64,000 nucleotides of DNA from Paramicrosporidium saccamoebae (taxonomy: Eukaryota > Rozellomycota): the NCBI GenBank assembly GCA_002794465.1, contig MTSL01000072.1, positions 1 to 64,000 on the forward strand, given 5' to 3'. Below, one piece after another: positions 40,754-51,468 of the stretch. The number at the start of each line of letters is the position of its first letter. Position 1 is the stretch's first letter. The notes beneath the pieces were generated by a model that saw only the letters and a list, made by a program, of their open reading frames with translations, ran no database searches and was not told the origin of the DNA. Position numbers and translations under genes: made by a program.

Positions 40754-43493
40754 TTAGCTTGGGCGGGTGGCATCCTTGACTGCATGGAACAGCAGTGGCG
40801 GTACCATAATGTAGGGATAGCGCTTGAAAATGATGGGGTTGCAATAGGGATTTGTTGCCGTCTCTCCAAACTGCGCATCATCTGTCAGTGCAAACAGTCG
40901 ACTTTCCTGTTCTCCAAAGTCGTATGGAACTGTCTCGTAATGACGTTCCTTTATTGCCACCTTGGGACCCACAATGGAAGGCATTTCATCCTTTTCCCCG
41001 TCGTACAAATCCTCGCCTGCCTCCCGGGCAACCCTTCGTATAGTCTGCGCCTGCTTCTCTTGCATTTGGACGGAGAGACGGTCAACGCGATCAGATGCTT
41101 CGCCGCCAAGAGGAAGGTAGGTGGAGCGTCGTCGAAAGACATTGCGAAGAAAGACGATCGCACAGACTGTGATGATGCAAAGCGGCACCATACATAGCGC
41201 CTGGATGGCGCCCTTCAAGAAACTGATTTGGATGATAGAGAACACTTGGCCCAGGATACAGCCCACCAGAATTGGCGTGGGGAGGAACATCCAATACTTT
41301 CCTCCACTCTCATGAGGAATCTCGTAGCAGAAAATAAAATGATATCGGAACACCAAATATGCCAGTCCGTAGAAAATAAGCCCTGCCAGACTGATGATGG
41401 GCGTCAGTGGGATGAACGCCATTGTCACCATGAACACAAAGACAATGTGCACCGGGTACAATGCGCCCAGAAAGACTCGATCTGGCTCCCAATACATGGC
41501 TCGCTTCCGCAGACTCTTTCGCCAGATGATCCGTCGCAGCAGCTGCAGCAATAATCCGCTGGGCTTTAGCAGCACAAACATTAGCGAAATTGCCGAACGT
41601 TGCAGGATGACGTTCATAAAGAACGCTGCATGTTCAGGCATCTGCGTCCGGAGTCGCACAATAATCTCGCCATATTGTCCGGTGATTACCTCTTCCAGCA
41701 CTTTGAACAACGCCGAAGACAGCAGAAACACGACAAACGACTGCAGAAACAGTAGCCAGGTGTATTTTTCCAGCAAACTCTCCTGCACAGACGTCTTGCT
41801 CGTCCGTCCTTGGAAAATGGACAATCCGTACAGCATGTACGGGGCCACCAATAGGAAAACATTGTACACGAGCGGGGCCAGAATACCCGTCAAAATGCCA
41901 CGCAGACTGGGATATAGGCTCAACAGCTTACCCAAGTAGGGGATATACTCCTCCAGCGTCCGTGGCTCCAGCATTGGCGAGATTAAAAGGTCCGCCGAGG
42001 TGAAGAGAATGTTAACCATGACGTACAATATCGTTCCGATCAGTCTTCGGGTGAACCTTTCTCCCTGTGGACAGTATAAATTATCCCAGATAATGTCGTC
42101 TGGCGTGGGTGCTGGAGTCACTTCCATGGAGAAGGGGCGTCGACTAAGGAGAGTCTGCTCCGCAATGGTTGCAGACCGTTGTGATCCGAATAGCACAATG
42201 ATCGACATGGAGGTGCCCCACATGGTCAAACCGTAATCTTTGACGTTCCCCTTGACTCCCAGGAACTGCCGCCAACTGACCATGGTTTTGTTATTCACCA
42301 GCAGATCTGCCTCTGTGGAGGGGGTGAAAATCTCCTCCTCGACATCATGAGGGGATTCGTCCATGTCAAGGACGTAGCGCTCATGGTCTGTGGCAAACCT
42401 TCGGGCCGCCTCCAGGAGCTCGTCGTCGCGTTGAATAAGCAGTTTGTATCGGAACGCAATGGAGTCCACCTCCTCGCCGGAAACCTTGTGTTTTGGCCGG
42501 AACTCGGCGAAATGATTCTCAACAATAAGGACCTTCATAATATCCTTCCGACCTGCGGAGCCGATCCTTGCTAGCTCGCCATACGCAGCCTCCAGATCCT
42601 TTTTTGATTGTCCACGGGATGTACACAAGTGCGCCACAAGGTTGTCGTAAAACTTTTGCAAATCGCCTTCCAGTTGTTCCAAGAGCTTGTTTCGATCAAC
42701 CAGCATCTTCCTCACCTTCTTGCGACTCTGCACAATGACCACCGAGCTGATATCCTCAATTCCCATGTCGGCAAACATGGCAACAATTTCGGATTTACTG
42801 TATTTTGAGGACACATTGGTAATGACTACAGTTCGACTGGAGACACTGATGACCTTCCGCGCATTGTCCATGTTGCCCAGAGTTCTGGACATTCTACGCA
42901 TGGAGACTTGCGCAATGCAGCTATCCGGATTGCGCAAGAATACTTGGCGATAAATCGAGAGGTTACGATAAAACATGTATAGTCCGTAGAACACTACAAC
43001 TGCAGTGTAATAGTTAAAGGCAAGTGCGATCCACAGGGCGGACGGACCCGATACGTGGGAGACGGAAAAGGTCGTGAACCATTGTCCTTGCACATCTTTG
43101 TTACCAAGAAAGTAGGCTGGACACAGAACCAGGATTGCCGGCACAGCCAACATAATGAGGATGCCGAGAATCAACTTGATGGTTTGCAGAAAAACAAACC
43201 CGTCCAGTCCCACCCATGGCAACAATTCGTCGTCTGTCATCTTCAGGGACGCCGTAATCCACTGGAACGGCCCACTTGGTATCAAGTTGGTCACTTTCCT
43301 AAACAGTCAGTCATGCGACATTAGTGTACTTTTTGGTGTTGATGACATTTGGCGCATACACCGGCTTGAAGACGAGCCGAACAATGCAAAAGACGATAAA
43401 TAGCGGCACAAATATGCACGCACAAAAGACCAGATTGGTGAGGATACTCTGGTCCGGCGTAGCATTTTTCAGCAGCGGACCTCGAGCTGCCAT
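40754..43493 (-). CDS. CSC1/OSCA/TMEM63 family stress-gated cation channel
   Basis: Exons 43330-43493 and 40754-43298 (31-nt intron) give 902 aa. The first exon supplies helix TM0 (SILTNLVFCACIFVPLFIVF). The rest has TM1-TM2, a large cytosolic loop with an RRM-like fold (RTVVITNVSSKYSKSEIV), then WDNLYCPQGERFTRRLIGTI and about eight helices including FVVFLLSSALFKVLEEV and YGLAYLVFRYHFIFCYE, the typical DUF221 core. These channels open on hyperosmotic or mechanical stress and conduct calcium. The charged C-terminus is cytosolic. Two CCAAT boxes lie upstream (43565 and 43610). Confidence 0.93.
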
Positions 43494-43744
43494 GGTCAGT
43501 TGTGGCCCCGGCGTGACTGGTCCTTAACTCTTGAAGCCGTACCAATTCGTTCATACTATGCTGACCAATCCCAGCGGGTGAAGCGAAACCCGTTTCGATT
43601 GAGCATGAGCCAATCAAGAGCCGAGAAAGTTTATTGAGAGCTTGCCTCTGGTTCTACAGTGAGCGACATGGCTGATTTGACGGACGAAGCAAACAATTTG
43701 TAATCCTGATCATACCTACGAGGTCAATGGCAGGTGATCCGGCT

Positions 43745-44252
43745 CTACTGCATCTTGACAGAATAGTTTATGCAATCTTCGTGTTGCAATTCTCGCAGAA
43801 CATTGTCTTGGAACGCTCGACTGATGCTGTTCAGCAACACGGCTATTGACAGTCGCGAGTTGCAGGGTATCAGGCGAGAGATGTGAAACATTTGATCCGC
43901 ATCGACCAGCGGATGTGGCACCTTGGTCTTTAGCAACACCAGAGGTAGCATCTTGGGATATCTATAAAAGTTGACGTACTGTCGGTTGCTCTACTGGTCA
44001 TCGTAATGGAGGTCAAATCTAACCACTCCTCCACCATATGTACCCTCGTTGATGTACAGAACCCCCTTGAAATCTATCATCCACATAGACGAGCAAACAA
44101 TGTACTGCCTAGTTGACTGGGATGGGGAATCAAGTACATTCCATCAGGACATTGGCCAGCATTCTTGACATTATGACTGCAGGATGACAAGCACAACGAG
44201 TCGTTACTATTCCACCAGCAACTCGTACCACCGACAGCTGGAAATGTTCCAT
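43745..44252 (-). CDS. AKTIP/FTS-like ubiquitin E2 variant
   Basis: Four exons, about 44208-44252, 44106-44163, 43995-44073 and 43745-43961 (introns 44, 32 and 33 nt), give about 132 aa. The joined protein reads as an E2 fold: QCPDGMYLIPHPSQLG, then FKGVLYINEGTYGGGVVRFD, then YPKMLPLVLLKTKVPHPLVD. This fits the AKTIP/FTS family, where PLVD follows the HP. The HPN motif and the catalytic Cys are missing, so it should be an inactive UEV. AKTIP bridges dynein-linked Hook proteins to endosomes. The last two introns are firm; the first exon and its intron are tentative. Confidence 0.7.
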
Positions 44253-44570
44253 ATACTGAAGCGTTCTGCCGCGCTCATTGTCATTGGCTGCTCGAACACA
44301 TTCAATGTGTCGATTCTCTGTTTAACTAATGAGTTGTATCGTATTGGAGAGCCTATAGTAGGGCTTACAAATTGAGAATAAAAAGTTCCCTCCCTGACCG
44401 CTAAATAGCAATTACCTAGTCCGTGGCAATAACTCTTATTACACAACGGCAGGCCCCATATAGGACCAAGATTGGACCATTCTTCAAAAATAATAATGAT
44501 AATTCACAATCTGTAATAATCTGCGATAATCTGTCTATATGACTGAACCGAATATACAAGCGCAGCGAGA
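44253..44570. other. Intergenic region between the E2 variant and RPC11
   Basis: 318 bp, AT-rich. It contains an ATTGGCTGC element near 44283 and a short triplet array of AATCTG/ATAATCTGCG near 44508-44535. No further coding exon could be fixed. Confidence 0.4.
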
Positions 44571-44931
44571 TTATCCTTCACGCCACTGATGCCCACATTC
44601 AGTGCGACAGCACTTGTAAAAGATGGAACTCGGCTCGTCGGCCGACCTAATCTGGATTTGCATAAAGTATGCTCTATGGTGTTCGCATTTTGGACAGTTT
44701 GCATCTGTCGAGTCAACGTTCTTCCATGCATCCGAGCCGCCCAGCACGTCGTCCACCTCTTTCCGTTGCAGTTCTAGTTTGCTCGTAAACTATTCATTAT
44801 GAGCGCCGTGACGGAGTGGCTACCTTTTTGTAAATGTCAAAGATATAGGGACATGCCTGACAGTAGAACTGTTGTCCCTGCTCGCCTTGCTTGATCAACA
44901 GCAAGTTTCCACAGGTTGGACAGAAGAGCAT
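44571..44931 (-). CDS. RPC11: RPC11/POLR3K, RNA polymerase III subunit
   Basis: Exons 44824-44931 and 44571-44789 (34-nt intron) give 108 aa, the same length as human POLR3K. An N-terminal Zn ribbon has C4-x2-C7 and C24-x2-C27. EVDDVLGGSDAWKNVDSTD follows, then the C-terminal TFIIS-like ribbon CPKCEHHRAYFMQIQIRSAD, the RSADEP hairpin and CCRTECGHQW. This subunit gives Pol III its intrinsic RNA cleavage and is needed for termination. It lies only 35 bp downstream of the ARPC2 stop on the same strand. Confidence 0.96.
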
Positions 44932-44966
44932 CCACCCCGGAGTGATAGGACGGGATTTATTAACAA

Positions 44967-45930
44967 CTACTGCTGAGAGGATTTTGAGCCCAGCAGCGAC
45001 AGAGGCTTGGTACGGTTGAGCATCTTGAGGAATTCGGCGACCTTGCCACGCATGCGGTTATGAAGGAATGCCTTGCAACACTTGATGTGGTAGTGAAAGT
45101 AGTCCCGGAACGACAGGATCATGGAAACACATTTTTCCCTCTTTTTCTCCGAATAATGCACTGGGAATAAAACTAAATAGATGGTCAGTATGATGCCGTG
45201 CTTGTACCAAAGGTGATGTAGTTTAGAGAAGAGTCTAGCGGGATGGAGGATGTCATCTCCTTTGGAGGCTCCTTTCCAAACAAAACTGCGGGGGCATTCT
45301 GCATATTGTTTTGCTTTCGAACATCATAAAATTCTTGCAGAAACACTTTTCCGAGCACAATATCCGAGGGATCCTCAAATTTGGTCGCAAGGACGACTGT
45401 GACTCGATCGGGAAATCCTTGAATGTACATGACGTCGGTGCTACGCAGCGGGATAGTCATGACGTTTGACGTTTTTCCAGACTCCTGGTCTGCGATGGCC
45501 ATCTCTAAGGGGAGTGCTAGGCATGTTCTTCGCAACATTGACAACTGCTTTACTCCGTCATCTAGGATAAATTGAGTGATACCCAAATTACTCGTAATAT
45601 TGTCCTTGGGAATACGGAGTGTGAAATCATATCCATTCTCAGCGTCTGTAAATTTGGCCCCGCAACTCAAACGTTCCATCAGGTGCTTCTCCAGGCCCAA
45701 TTTTACCAGATTTTTGAAACCTGGAAGGCTGGAAGACAGCAGTATGGAGCCGGCATCATTTTCGTCCTCCCACAGATGGAAGCGGCTCTCGCCATAGTCA
45801 CTAAAAGTTTGGTCCAACAGCCTCTTTCCATCGCTCCTAGACAACATTAACCACTGTGCTGAGGAAACTTGTCACAGTGCGACTTTAAGACAGTGTCGAT
45901 GATACGGTTGGAGTCTTCGAGAATCAACAT
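44967..45930 (-). CDS. ARC35: ARPC2, Arp2/3 complex 34-kDa subunit
   Basis: Exons 45869-45930, 45208-45836 and 44967-45172 (introns 32 and 35 nt) give 298 aa. The first exon encodes MLILEDSNRIIDTVL. The middle carries YIQGFPDRVTVVLATKFED and VLGKVFLQEFYDVR. The last join gives YITFVLFPVHYSEKK followed by FRDYFHYHIKCCKAFLHNRM and EFLKMLNRTKP, the family signature. ARPC2 with ARPC4 forms the scaffold that binds the mother filament. With verprolin at 18.8 kb it implies branched-actin assembly. TGATTGG lies 11 bp upstream (45941-45947). Confidence 0.94.
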
Positions 45931-46181
45931 GGTGCAACTGTGATTGGCTGGAGAAATGCTGCCGATTGAAAGTTGAATTGTGAGGATTGTGTTGATAGTA
46001 AAGGCCAAGGAATTTCGATCTGTAAAATGCTCGTTATCATTGATCCATAAGTGTACTCTCACAGCAATGGCCCAACTCCAATCCTTAAATGCGCTCTTAC
46101 AGGAAAAAGACTGATTATCTTTAATCCGTAGACATAGTCTCCACGTGGATTCATGACTTTATTTTACTACTTGGGCCTATC

Positions 46182-46869
46182 TTAGATCTTGTTGAAAGAG
46201 GCAATATCGACAGACTGGACCAGCACATCATGCTCACAAATAGCGTCGTTAAGCATATCAGTACCAACCTTGTCATCTTCAACCACACAAGAAATTTGGA
46301 GCTTCTTGATTCCGTAGCCGATGGGGACGAGCTTAGAGGCACCCCAGAGGAGTCCGTCCATGTAAATGGCACGGACGGCCTGCTCCATGGCGGCCATGTC
46401 GGTCTCATCATCCCAAGGCTTCACATCAAGAAGAATGCTAGACTTGGCCGCTGGGCCGGGTCCCTTGGCGGCCTTCTTGGCCTGGTAGGCGGCAAGACGC
46501 TCGGCCTTGGCCTTTTCGAGTTCCGGATCCTCATCTTCAGAGCCGAAAAGATCGATGTCATCTTCATCCGCAGCAGCAGTCGGGGCACCTGAAGGTCCGT
46601 ACTCGGAAGCAGCCTTCTTAGTTCCCGGGAGCCTAAATATGAGTATGGGTGGATGGATGCTACTGGGAGAAGGAGGCCTTGTGGGCAGCGATGTGGGCGA
46701 ACCAACGGGCAGCATGGGGATACTTTCCGGCCGCGGGCGCGGTGGAGATGGCCTCAAACACTGCGACGTCGGCTTGAGAGGCGGTGAAGCCTTCAATGTA
46801 GCTCTTGTCAGCAACAAAGGTATTAAGGGTGGCAATGCCAGCGTCAGTATTCAAGTTGTCAAATCCCAT
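46182..46869 (-). CDS. EFB1: eEF1B-beta, guanine nucleotide exchange factor of eEF1A
   Basis: Exons 46664-46869 and 46182-46632 (31-nt intron) give 218 aa. The N-terminal GST-like part starts [16 protein letters not shown] and contains [20 protein letters not shown]. The acidic linker [16 protein letters not shown] and the C-terminal exchange domain follow: [36 protein letters not shown] and [11 protein letters not shown]. It recharges eEF1A with GTP during elongation. A more upstream in-frame ATG (46920) exists, but the start used matches the family (MGFGDL). Length is typical (206-225). Confidence 0.96.
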
Positions 46870-47139
46870 CGTGTAAGAAGAAAATTCCTGATTAAAGGCG
46901 ACCAGGGGTCTGGGTTTCATGCATCACTGGCGGGCCGGTTTTTGCCCAAGATGTCATTAACACCAAGGCCCACACAGCCAATAGAATGAGATGGTGTCAT
47001 TTTCCATGGCATTCCGGTTGAGGGCAATGCAATTGGTTGGCTTCGGGAAGTCCAATTAAGTTGGACCTGGCCAGGATGTTATTTGTTAAAGATTGTGCCT
47101 ACTACGTCAGGTCGACAGAATTCACTTCATTACAAGAAC

Positions 47140-47361
47140 ATGTCTGATCTTGCCTGGTTTGACTGGGAATGTTTTTACCATGTGGAGGACTTTATATACT
47201 GTCTGTCCCGAGTGTGGCTTTATCTCTTGGCAATCTACCTTCTAACAGCTCTGCTATTTGGGGTCTTTGTCGCCATCATCATATATCTTAGGAAAAGACA
47301 GCGCAAAAAGTATCGAGAACGCGCTGAGCAAGAGTTTGAAATGTATAGAAATGTGCCTTAG
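47140..47361 (+). CDS. 73-aa single-pass membrane protein
   Basis: A complete frame beginning MSDLAWFDWECFYHVEDF. One long helix (residues about 22-48, RVWLYLLAIYLLTALLFGVF) is followed by a strongly basic stop-transfer KRQRKKYRERAEQEFEMY. No family is recognised. The positive-inside rule places the short acidic, aromatic N-terminus outside and the basic tail in the cytosol. It belongs to a local cluster of similar small proteins, with a homologous-looking neighbour 107 bp downstream (helix, RRRSKRK, Tyr-rich tail). Confidence 0.65.
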   Translation: MSDLAWFDWECFYHVEDFIYCLSRVWLYLLAIYLLTALLFGVFVAIIIYLRKRQRKKYRERAEQEFEMYRNVP

Positions 47362-47468
47362 TGAGGTGATTGGTGGGATCCGAGACATGGTGATACCAGA
47401 GTCTGCAACATGATAGCTCTTGAATCTGCGACACGAGCGCATTAAGAGTGCTCCGCTCCGTTGTGGTT

Positions 47469-47681
47469 ATGGAATTTGATGATCGGGCCAAATATCTCTG
47501 GGGGCTCCTTGCCCCAACACTCATGTTTCTGATTATATGCGGAATCCTGCTGGTAGTTATATTGAGACGACGAAGCAAGCGAAAGGCGTATCAAACCCTC
47601 CTCAAGGAAACTTATGGTGATCGCTATCCGGAACCGGGGAAACCATCGAAAAGCGATAATCCAGCCGAGAACCCCGTCTAG
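47469..47681 (+). CDS. 70-aa single-pass membrane protein
   Basis: It starts MEFDDRAKYLWG. The helix LLAPTLMFLIICGILLVVIL (about residues 12-32) is followed by RRRSKRKAYQTLLKETYGDR and a Pro/Ser/Asn tail. Its layout is the same as that of the 47140 protein. An upstream non-ATG extension is not needed. Function unknown. The tandem position, same strand, same size and same charge pattern suggest an ancient duplicate, although direct sequence identity is low. Confidence 0.65.
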   Translation: MEFDDRAKYLWGLLAPTLMFLIICGILLVVILRRRSKRKAYQTLLKETYGDRYPEPGKPSKSDNPAENPV

Positions 47682-47748
47682 TAACTATGATAACATTATA
47701 AACATACCCGTTCTAGTTTTATGGTAGTATACCCCTGGTCAGACCAGA

Positions 47749-48499
47749 ATGAAGTTTTGCCTGAACAACCTCGCATTCGAGTGTGCCAACCCCATCGACG
47801 TGGAGAATGTTGAAGATGAGCTAAAGCGCGAAGCCGCCTTGTATTTTTCTAGTGCATCAACTGACCTTTAGTGCCAAACAAGCCCTAGAAGCCGTCGCCC
47901 AGGCTCGCCGTATCATCATCGCTGCCAAGATCCCGTTTACTCGTCCCGTCGGATACTTTTGCGAAATGCTAAAGACGGAAGAACACATGACCAAGATTGG
48001 CGCCAAGGTGACTGAAGAGAAGGAGGCGGCAAAGGCTGCCGAACTAGCCCGTAAGCAGCGCCTTAACCGCAAGTACGGTAAAAAGATCCAGGTGGAGCGC
48101 GAGCAGGAGAAACAACAACAGGTGACTGAGAACAAAAAGAAACTGAATATGTTGAGGAAGCGGAAGACTGCTGAAAAAGACGAGTTTGATATTGATGTGG
48201 AGGAGGAAATGTTTGAAGACCGGGACAAAAAGTTCCGCGGTGGTAAGGGTGGAAAGAAGGCCGACAAAAAGATTTCAAAGAAGCGAGAAGCCAAAAATGA
48301 AAAATATGGGCATGGCGGAAAGAAGCGTGGGTTGAAGCGAAATGACAGAGAGAGCGCCGATAAGGACGATTTCAATGCTAGTAAGAACAAAAGTCAGTTC
48401 CGGGGGCTCAAGGGCAGTGGAAGTCGCGGCAAGAAGGCCCAACGACCAGGAAAACAACGTCGTCAGAATATGCGCAGTCGCACAGCGTCACGAAAATAA
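47749..48499 (+). CDS. EBP2: EBP2, nucleolar 60S biogenesis factor
   Basis: Exons 47749-47840 and 47872-48499 (31-nt intron) give 239 aa. The join gives FAKQALEAVAQARRII, then the EBP2 signature IPFTRPVGYFCEMLKTEEHM and LNRKYGKKIQVEREQEK. The C-terminal third is Lys/Gly/Arg rich, with KYGHGGKKRGLKRNDRES close to the human FGFGGKKKGSKWNTRES. EBP2 with Rrp1/Brx1 partners assembles early 60S particles. Its stop lies inside a poly(A) signal shared with PRPP synthetase on the other strand. Confidence 0.95.
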
Positions 48500-48507
48500 A
48501 GTTTATT
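48495..48507. terminator. Palindromic bidirectional poly(A) signal
   Basis: AATAAAGTTTATT reads AATAAA on both strands. The EBP2 stop (48497-48499) and the PRPP synthetase stop (48503-48505) are both inside it, separated by 3 bp. Confidence 0.8.
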
Positions 48508-49649
48508 GGAATGCATTTGTGTCGAATAGATAGGAGATGCTCTCGCCATTATGGGTCCGACGGATTGCTTCGGCAAAGATGGGCGAAACATCGACGACTT
48601 TGAATTTAGGACAGCACTGCAGATGATCTTTCTGAGGGACAGTGTTGCTGACAATGACCTCGGCAATGTCGGACTGATGGATCTGATCGACAGAATCGCC
48701 CGAAAAGATGCCATGAGTGATTACAGCATAGATTCGACGTGCACCGTGTCGTCGAAGAATAGCAGCTCCTTGGGTGAGTGTAAGACATGTGTCAGCCATG
48801 TCGTCCATCATTATGGCATCCCTTCCCTCCACACTGCCCACCAGAACAAGCGAATCTGTTTCATCCTTGCCTTTGCAAGTCCGATCCTTGTGGATTAGAG
48901 CAAAATCTACACCGAGCAGATTCGCCATTTCGGTTGCCCTGAGGTTAGCTATAACCAGTCTTTACCTCTTGGCACCACCAGCATCGGGTGAGACGACAAT
49001 GGCGTTTTGATGGTCTGGGATGTTCTCTATGAGATACTTTATCATCAGTGGGCTCGAGGGAAGGTTGTCCAAGGGGATGGTAAAGAATCCCTGGGATTGT
49101 GGACTGTGTAAATCCATGGTAATGACATGGTCTGTGCCTACACAATAAAACCCACAAAGACTGAAGACCTGCCGATTCAATCATTGAGGCGACAAGACGT
49201 CCGGAGCGGGCAGTCCAGAAGCGGTAGCCGTTGACTGTTTTGGAGGGGTCACGGCAGGCGGAGAGTAATCTATTCTGCTCCAGAGTCAATGTGCCCAGCA
49301 ACGGCTTCTCCGTCGGAAATGGGATATGGCGCGAGTACGGGAAGCAAGGTGCAACCACCGTAACTAGTGACATAAGGAAACCTCATGCAGTCACACCTCT
49401 TGCAGCACTGGCAATTTTGCAGGCATGCACCAAGATGAGTAGTTCCATCAGATAGTCATTGACATGGGAATATGAAGTCTGTATAATGTACACATCCATA
49501 TCCCGCACCGACTGCCGTATCTCCACACCAATCTCCAGATTTGCGAATTTTGTCAGTTCCAAGTCGCCTAGCGGCAGGCCGAGCCGTGACACAATTGCAT
49601 TTGCAAAATCAGGATGGGAAGAGCCTGAAAAGACGACTATCCCACGCAT
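48503..49649 (-). CDS. PRS: Ribose-phosphate pyrophosphokinase (PRPP synthetase)
   Basis: Exons 49397-49649, 49169-49363, 48966-49137 and 48503-48938 (introns 33, 31 and 27 nt) give 351 aa. It begins [19 protein letters not shown] with [20 protein letters not shown], then [30 protein letters not shown], the Mg-binding [20 protein letters not shown], and the ribose-5-phosphate loop [14 protein letters not shown]. It makes PRPP from ribose 5-phosphate and ATP, and the input sugar comes from the G6PDH pathway. The 27-nt intron (48939-48965) with GCTAAC is the shortest firm intron I found. Confidence 0.95.
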
Positions 49650-49755
49650 GAAATTAAATATTGATAAATAAAGAATATGTTTATATGGCGTTTACTCGTG
49701 AACCATAGATCATGGGTCTCATCATCACACATCCCACATCATGACGACTCGGCGT

Positions 49756-49932
49756 CTACGTGGTCAAGACGGGAAATGCGCTGGTAGAGGTATTTGCGGG
49801 ACATTCGGTATCGTCGTGTGTGTGCCTCGTCCTCATCGTGAGCACAACCAGCACTAGGAATATTATTGCCAAAATAGTCGCTCCAAGAAATATAGTAATT
49901 AGTAAAGCTTCATCCAGAGCAGAGTAGGCCAT
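49756..49932 (-). CDS. 58-aa single-pass membrane protein
   Basis: A complete frame on the minus strand, MAYSALDEALLITIFLGATI then LAIIFLVLVVLTMRTRHTHD and a short polar tail. The helix spans residues about 9-32 and is followed by Arg/His, consistent with a cytosolic tail. No family is known. It lies between PRPP synthetase and the divergent 283-aa membrane protein; their start codons are 174 bp apart, with CCAATCA at 50012-50018. It repeats the architecture of the neighbouring small membrane proteins. Confidence 0.6.
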   Translation of the reverse strand: MAYSALDEALLITIFLGATILAIIFLVLVVLTMRTRHTHDDTECPANTSTSAFPVLTT

Positions 49933-50106
49933 GGCTGGATCCAGGCCAGCGCAACACCAATTGAGCCTGTTTCGGATAATCTGCTATTGGGTTTCAGGCG
50001 TGCGCCAAAAACCAATCAGCAAGTTCTAATAAAATTATTGGCGTCTCGGGCAGTTGTCCAATCGCAGATTATTATAAACATTGCAGCTAATGCTATTATT
50101 CAGAAG

Positions 50107-50958
50107 ATGGATGGAGTCTATGCTCAGTTTAAAAGATTCCTATCCAAATATGGGCTGGGGCTCTTGGTAATTGGGCTGTTTTTCGCTCTAGTGCTGACAA
50201 TCCTACTTGCAATCTTGGTTTGGATGCATCGTGAGAGGAGAAAACAGGAGAGAATTGATGATCGAAGAAACTCGATGGATCTACTGGAAAAGGGACAGCA
50301 GGAAATGAGGCCTAGGCGAGACTCTGAAAGCTCAAGTACAGAGCCGGCAGTGCTAGTTGCTGAAGAAATTAATGATCAAGGTCTTACAATGTCTTCTGCA
50401 GAGTCTGCTTTCAAGACGACCTCCCCTGTTACTGCTACCAAGACGGCTTCCCCTGATGAGGCTGTCATCAAGCCAGATTCACCCGCCTCTGTTACTAAAG
50501 CAGCTTTGCCTGTCTTTGCTGTCAAGAAAGCTTCACCAGACACTGCAGAAAGAGAGGCTCCCGGTTCTCTGGATGAAGGTTGCACACAAGAGCCCGCATC
50601 TGCTGGCTTTTCAGAGCTATCGAATTCTGATTCGGCACCTGATGACTTGCCAAGCAGATCAGAGCCACCACTGCCCAGTGTGCCTGATTCAGATGAAAAC
50701 GGTGCCGAGGCGCCTCAGACAAGACTAAAGTCGCCAATCTCGACAAAATCTCAGGTTACCAAAGCGCACCAGACAAGACTGCAATCGCCAATCTCAACAG
50801 AATCCCATATTATCTCTGATGAAGAATCGTCTAGGGTGAGTACACAAACTGGCATGGATCCTGAAGCCACCAAGCCGATCCAATCGACTGTATTCCAGGT
50901 TGATGGTGGCCGCCCAGAGGACCCTCCAAAGTCACGATCAGGATGGGGTAGAACGTAA
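50107..50958 (+). CDS. 283-aa single-pass membrane protein with Ser/Pro-rich repeats
   Basis: It starts MDGVYAQFKRFLSKYG. One helix (residues about 18-38, LLVIGLFFALVLTILLAILV) is followed by HRERRKQERIDDRR. The remaining 240 residues are a low-complexity tail with repeated SP motifs (KTASPDEA, KPDSPASV, KKASPDTA) and a late direct repeat TRLKSPIST / TRLQSPIST. SP sites suggest phosphorylation by proline-directed kinases. No family is known. The codon pattern is normal for the window. It is the largest member of the local small-membrane-protein cluster. Confidence 0.7.
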   Translation: MDGVYAQFKRFLSKYGLGLLVIGLFFALVLTILLAILVWMHRERRKQERIDDRRNSMDLLEKGQQEMRPRRDSESSSTEPAVLVAEEINDQGLTMSSAESAFKTTSPVTATKTASPDEAVIKPDSPASVTKAALPVFAVKKASPDTAEREAPGSLDEGCTQEPASAGFSELSNSDSAPDDLPSRSEPPLPSVPDSDENGAEAPQTRLKSPISTKSQVTKAHQTRLQSPISTESHIISDEESSRVSTQTGMDPEATKPIQSTVFQVDGGRPEDPPKSRSGWGRT

Positions 50959-50999
50959 ATAATGACCAAATAATTAATATTTTCATCGTTTCTCTGTTG

Positions 51000-51407
51000 A
51001 TGTCTGGAATGTGGCAGCGTGTGCAAAAGGGATCTCCGCAAGAGGGGAGAGAGGCAATTCCTTTTGCCGATTTAAAAATAGTGGGGCTGCCGTGGTATGT
51101 GTTTCTGCTAATATCTGTGGTTGCCGGGATGACGATTGTGCTAATTCTCCACCTACTCGACCGAATCGTGAAAAAGTGTCGGAAGCAAGAGCAAGTTCCG
51201 GCCGAATCTATGCGGCAACCGACAGTGGAAGAGCACTCGAGACAGGGAACAGTTCCAGAATTGAATTCACCAATCGACATGATGCCGGGCAGCTATTTTA
51301 TGGGTAAACAAAGTCTAGCGGATAGTCCACGTCGAGCCTGGGAACCACCATCTCCGCATTACATTCCCACTCCATTTGTCGGACAAGGATATTCCTACAA
51401 TTACTAA
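51000..51407 (+). CDS. 135-aa single-pass membrane protein
   Basis: A complete frame starting MSGMWQRVQKGS. The helix (residues about 29-51, GLPWYVFLLISVVAGMTIVL) is followed by a basic stop (RIVKKCRKQEQ) and a Pro/Ser tail ending YIPTPFVGQGYSYNY. No family is recognised. It is 41 bp downstream of the 283-aa protein and in the same orientation. The N-terminus has about 28 residues, longer than in its neighbours. An ATG at 51009 in the same frame is an alternative start. Confidence 0.65.
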   Translation: MSGMWQRVQKGSPQEGREAIPFADLKIVGLPWYVFLLISVVAGMTIVLILHLLDRIVKKCRKQEQVPAESMRQPTVEEHSRQGTVPELNSPIDMMPGSYFMGKQSLADSPRRAWEPPSPHYIPTPFVGQGYSYNY

Positions 51408-51468
51408 TCATCTCCTCTACTTCAAATGGCCCTGTCAAATAAATAAAGCGATTAAACCGTAAACAAAG

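Noticed and set aside
40754-43294. CSC1 starting at its second exon
   Set aside because: That frame starts with a GTG and lacks helix TM0; the 31-nt intron restores both.
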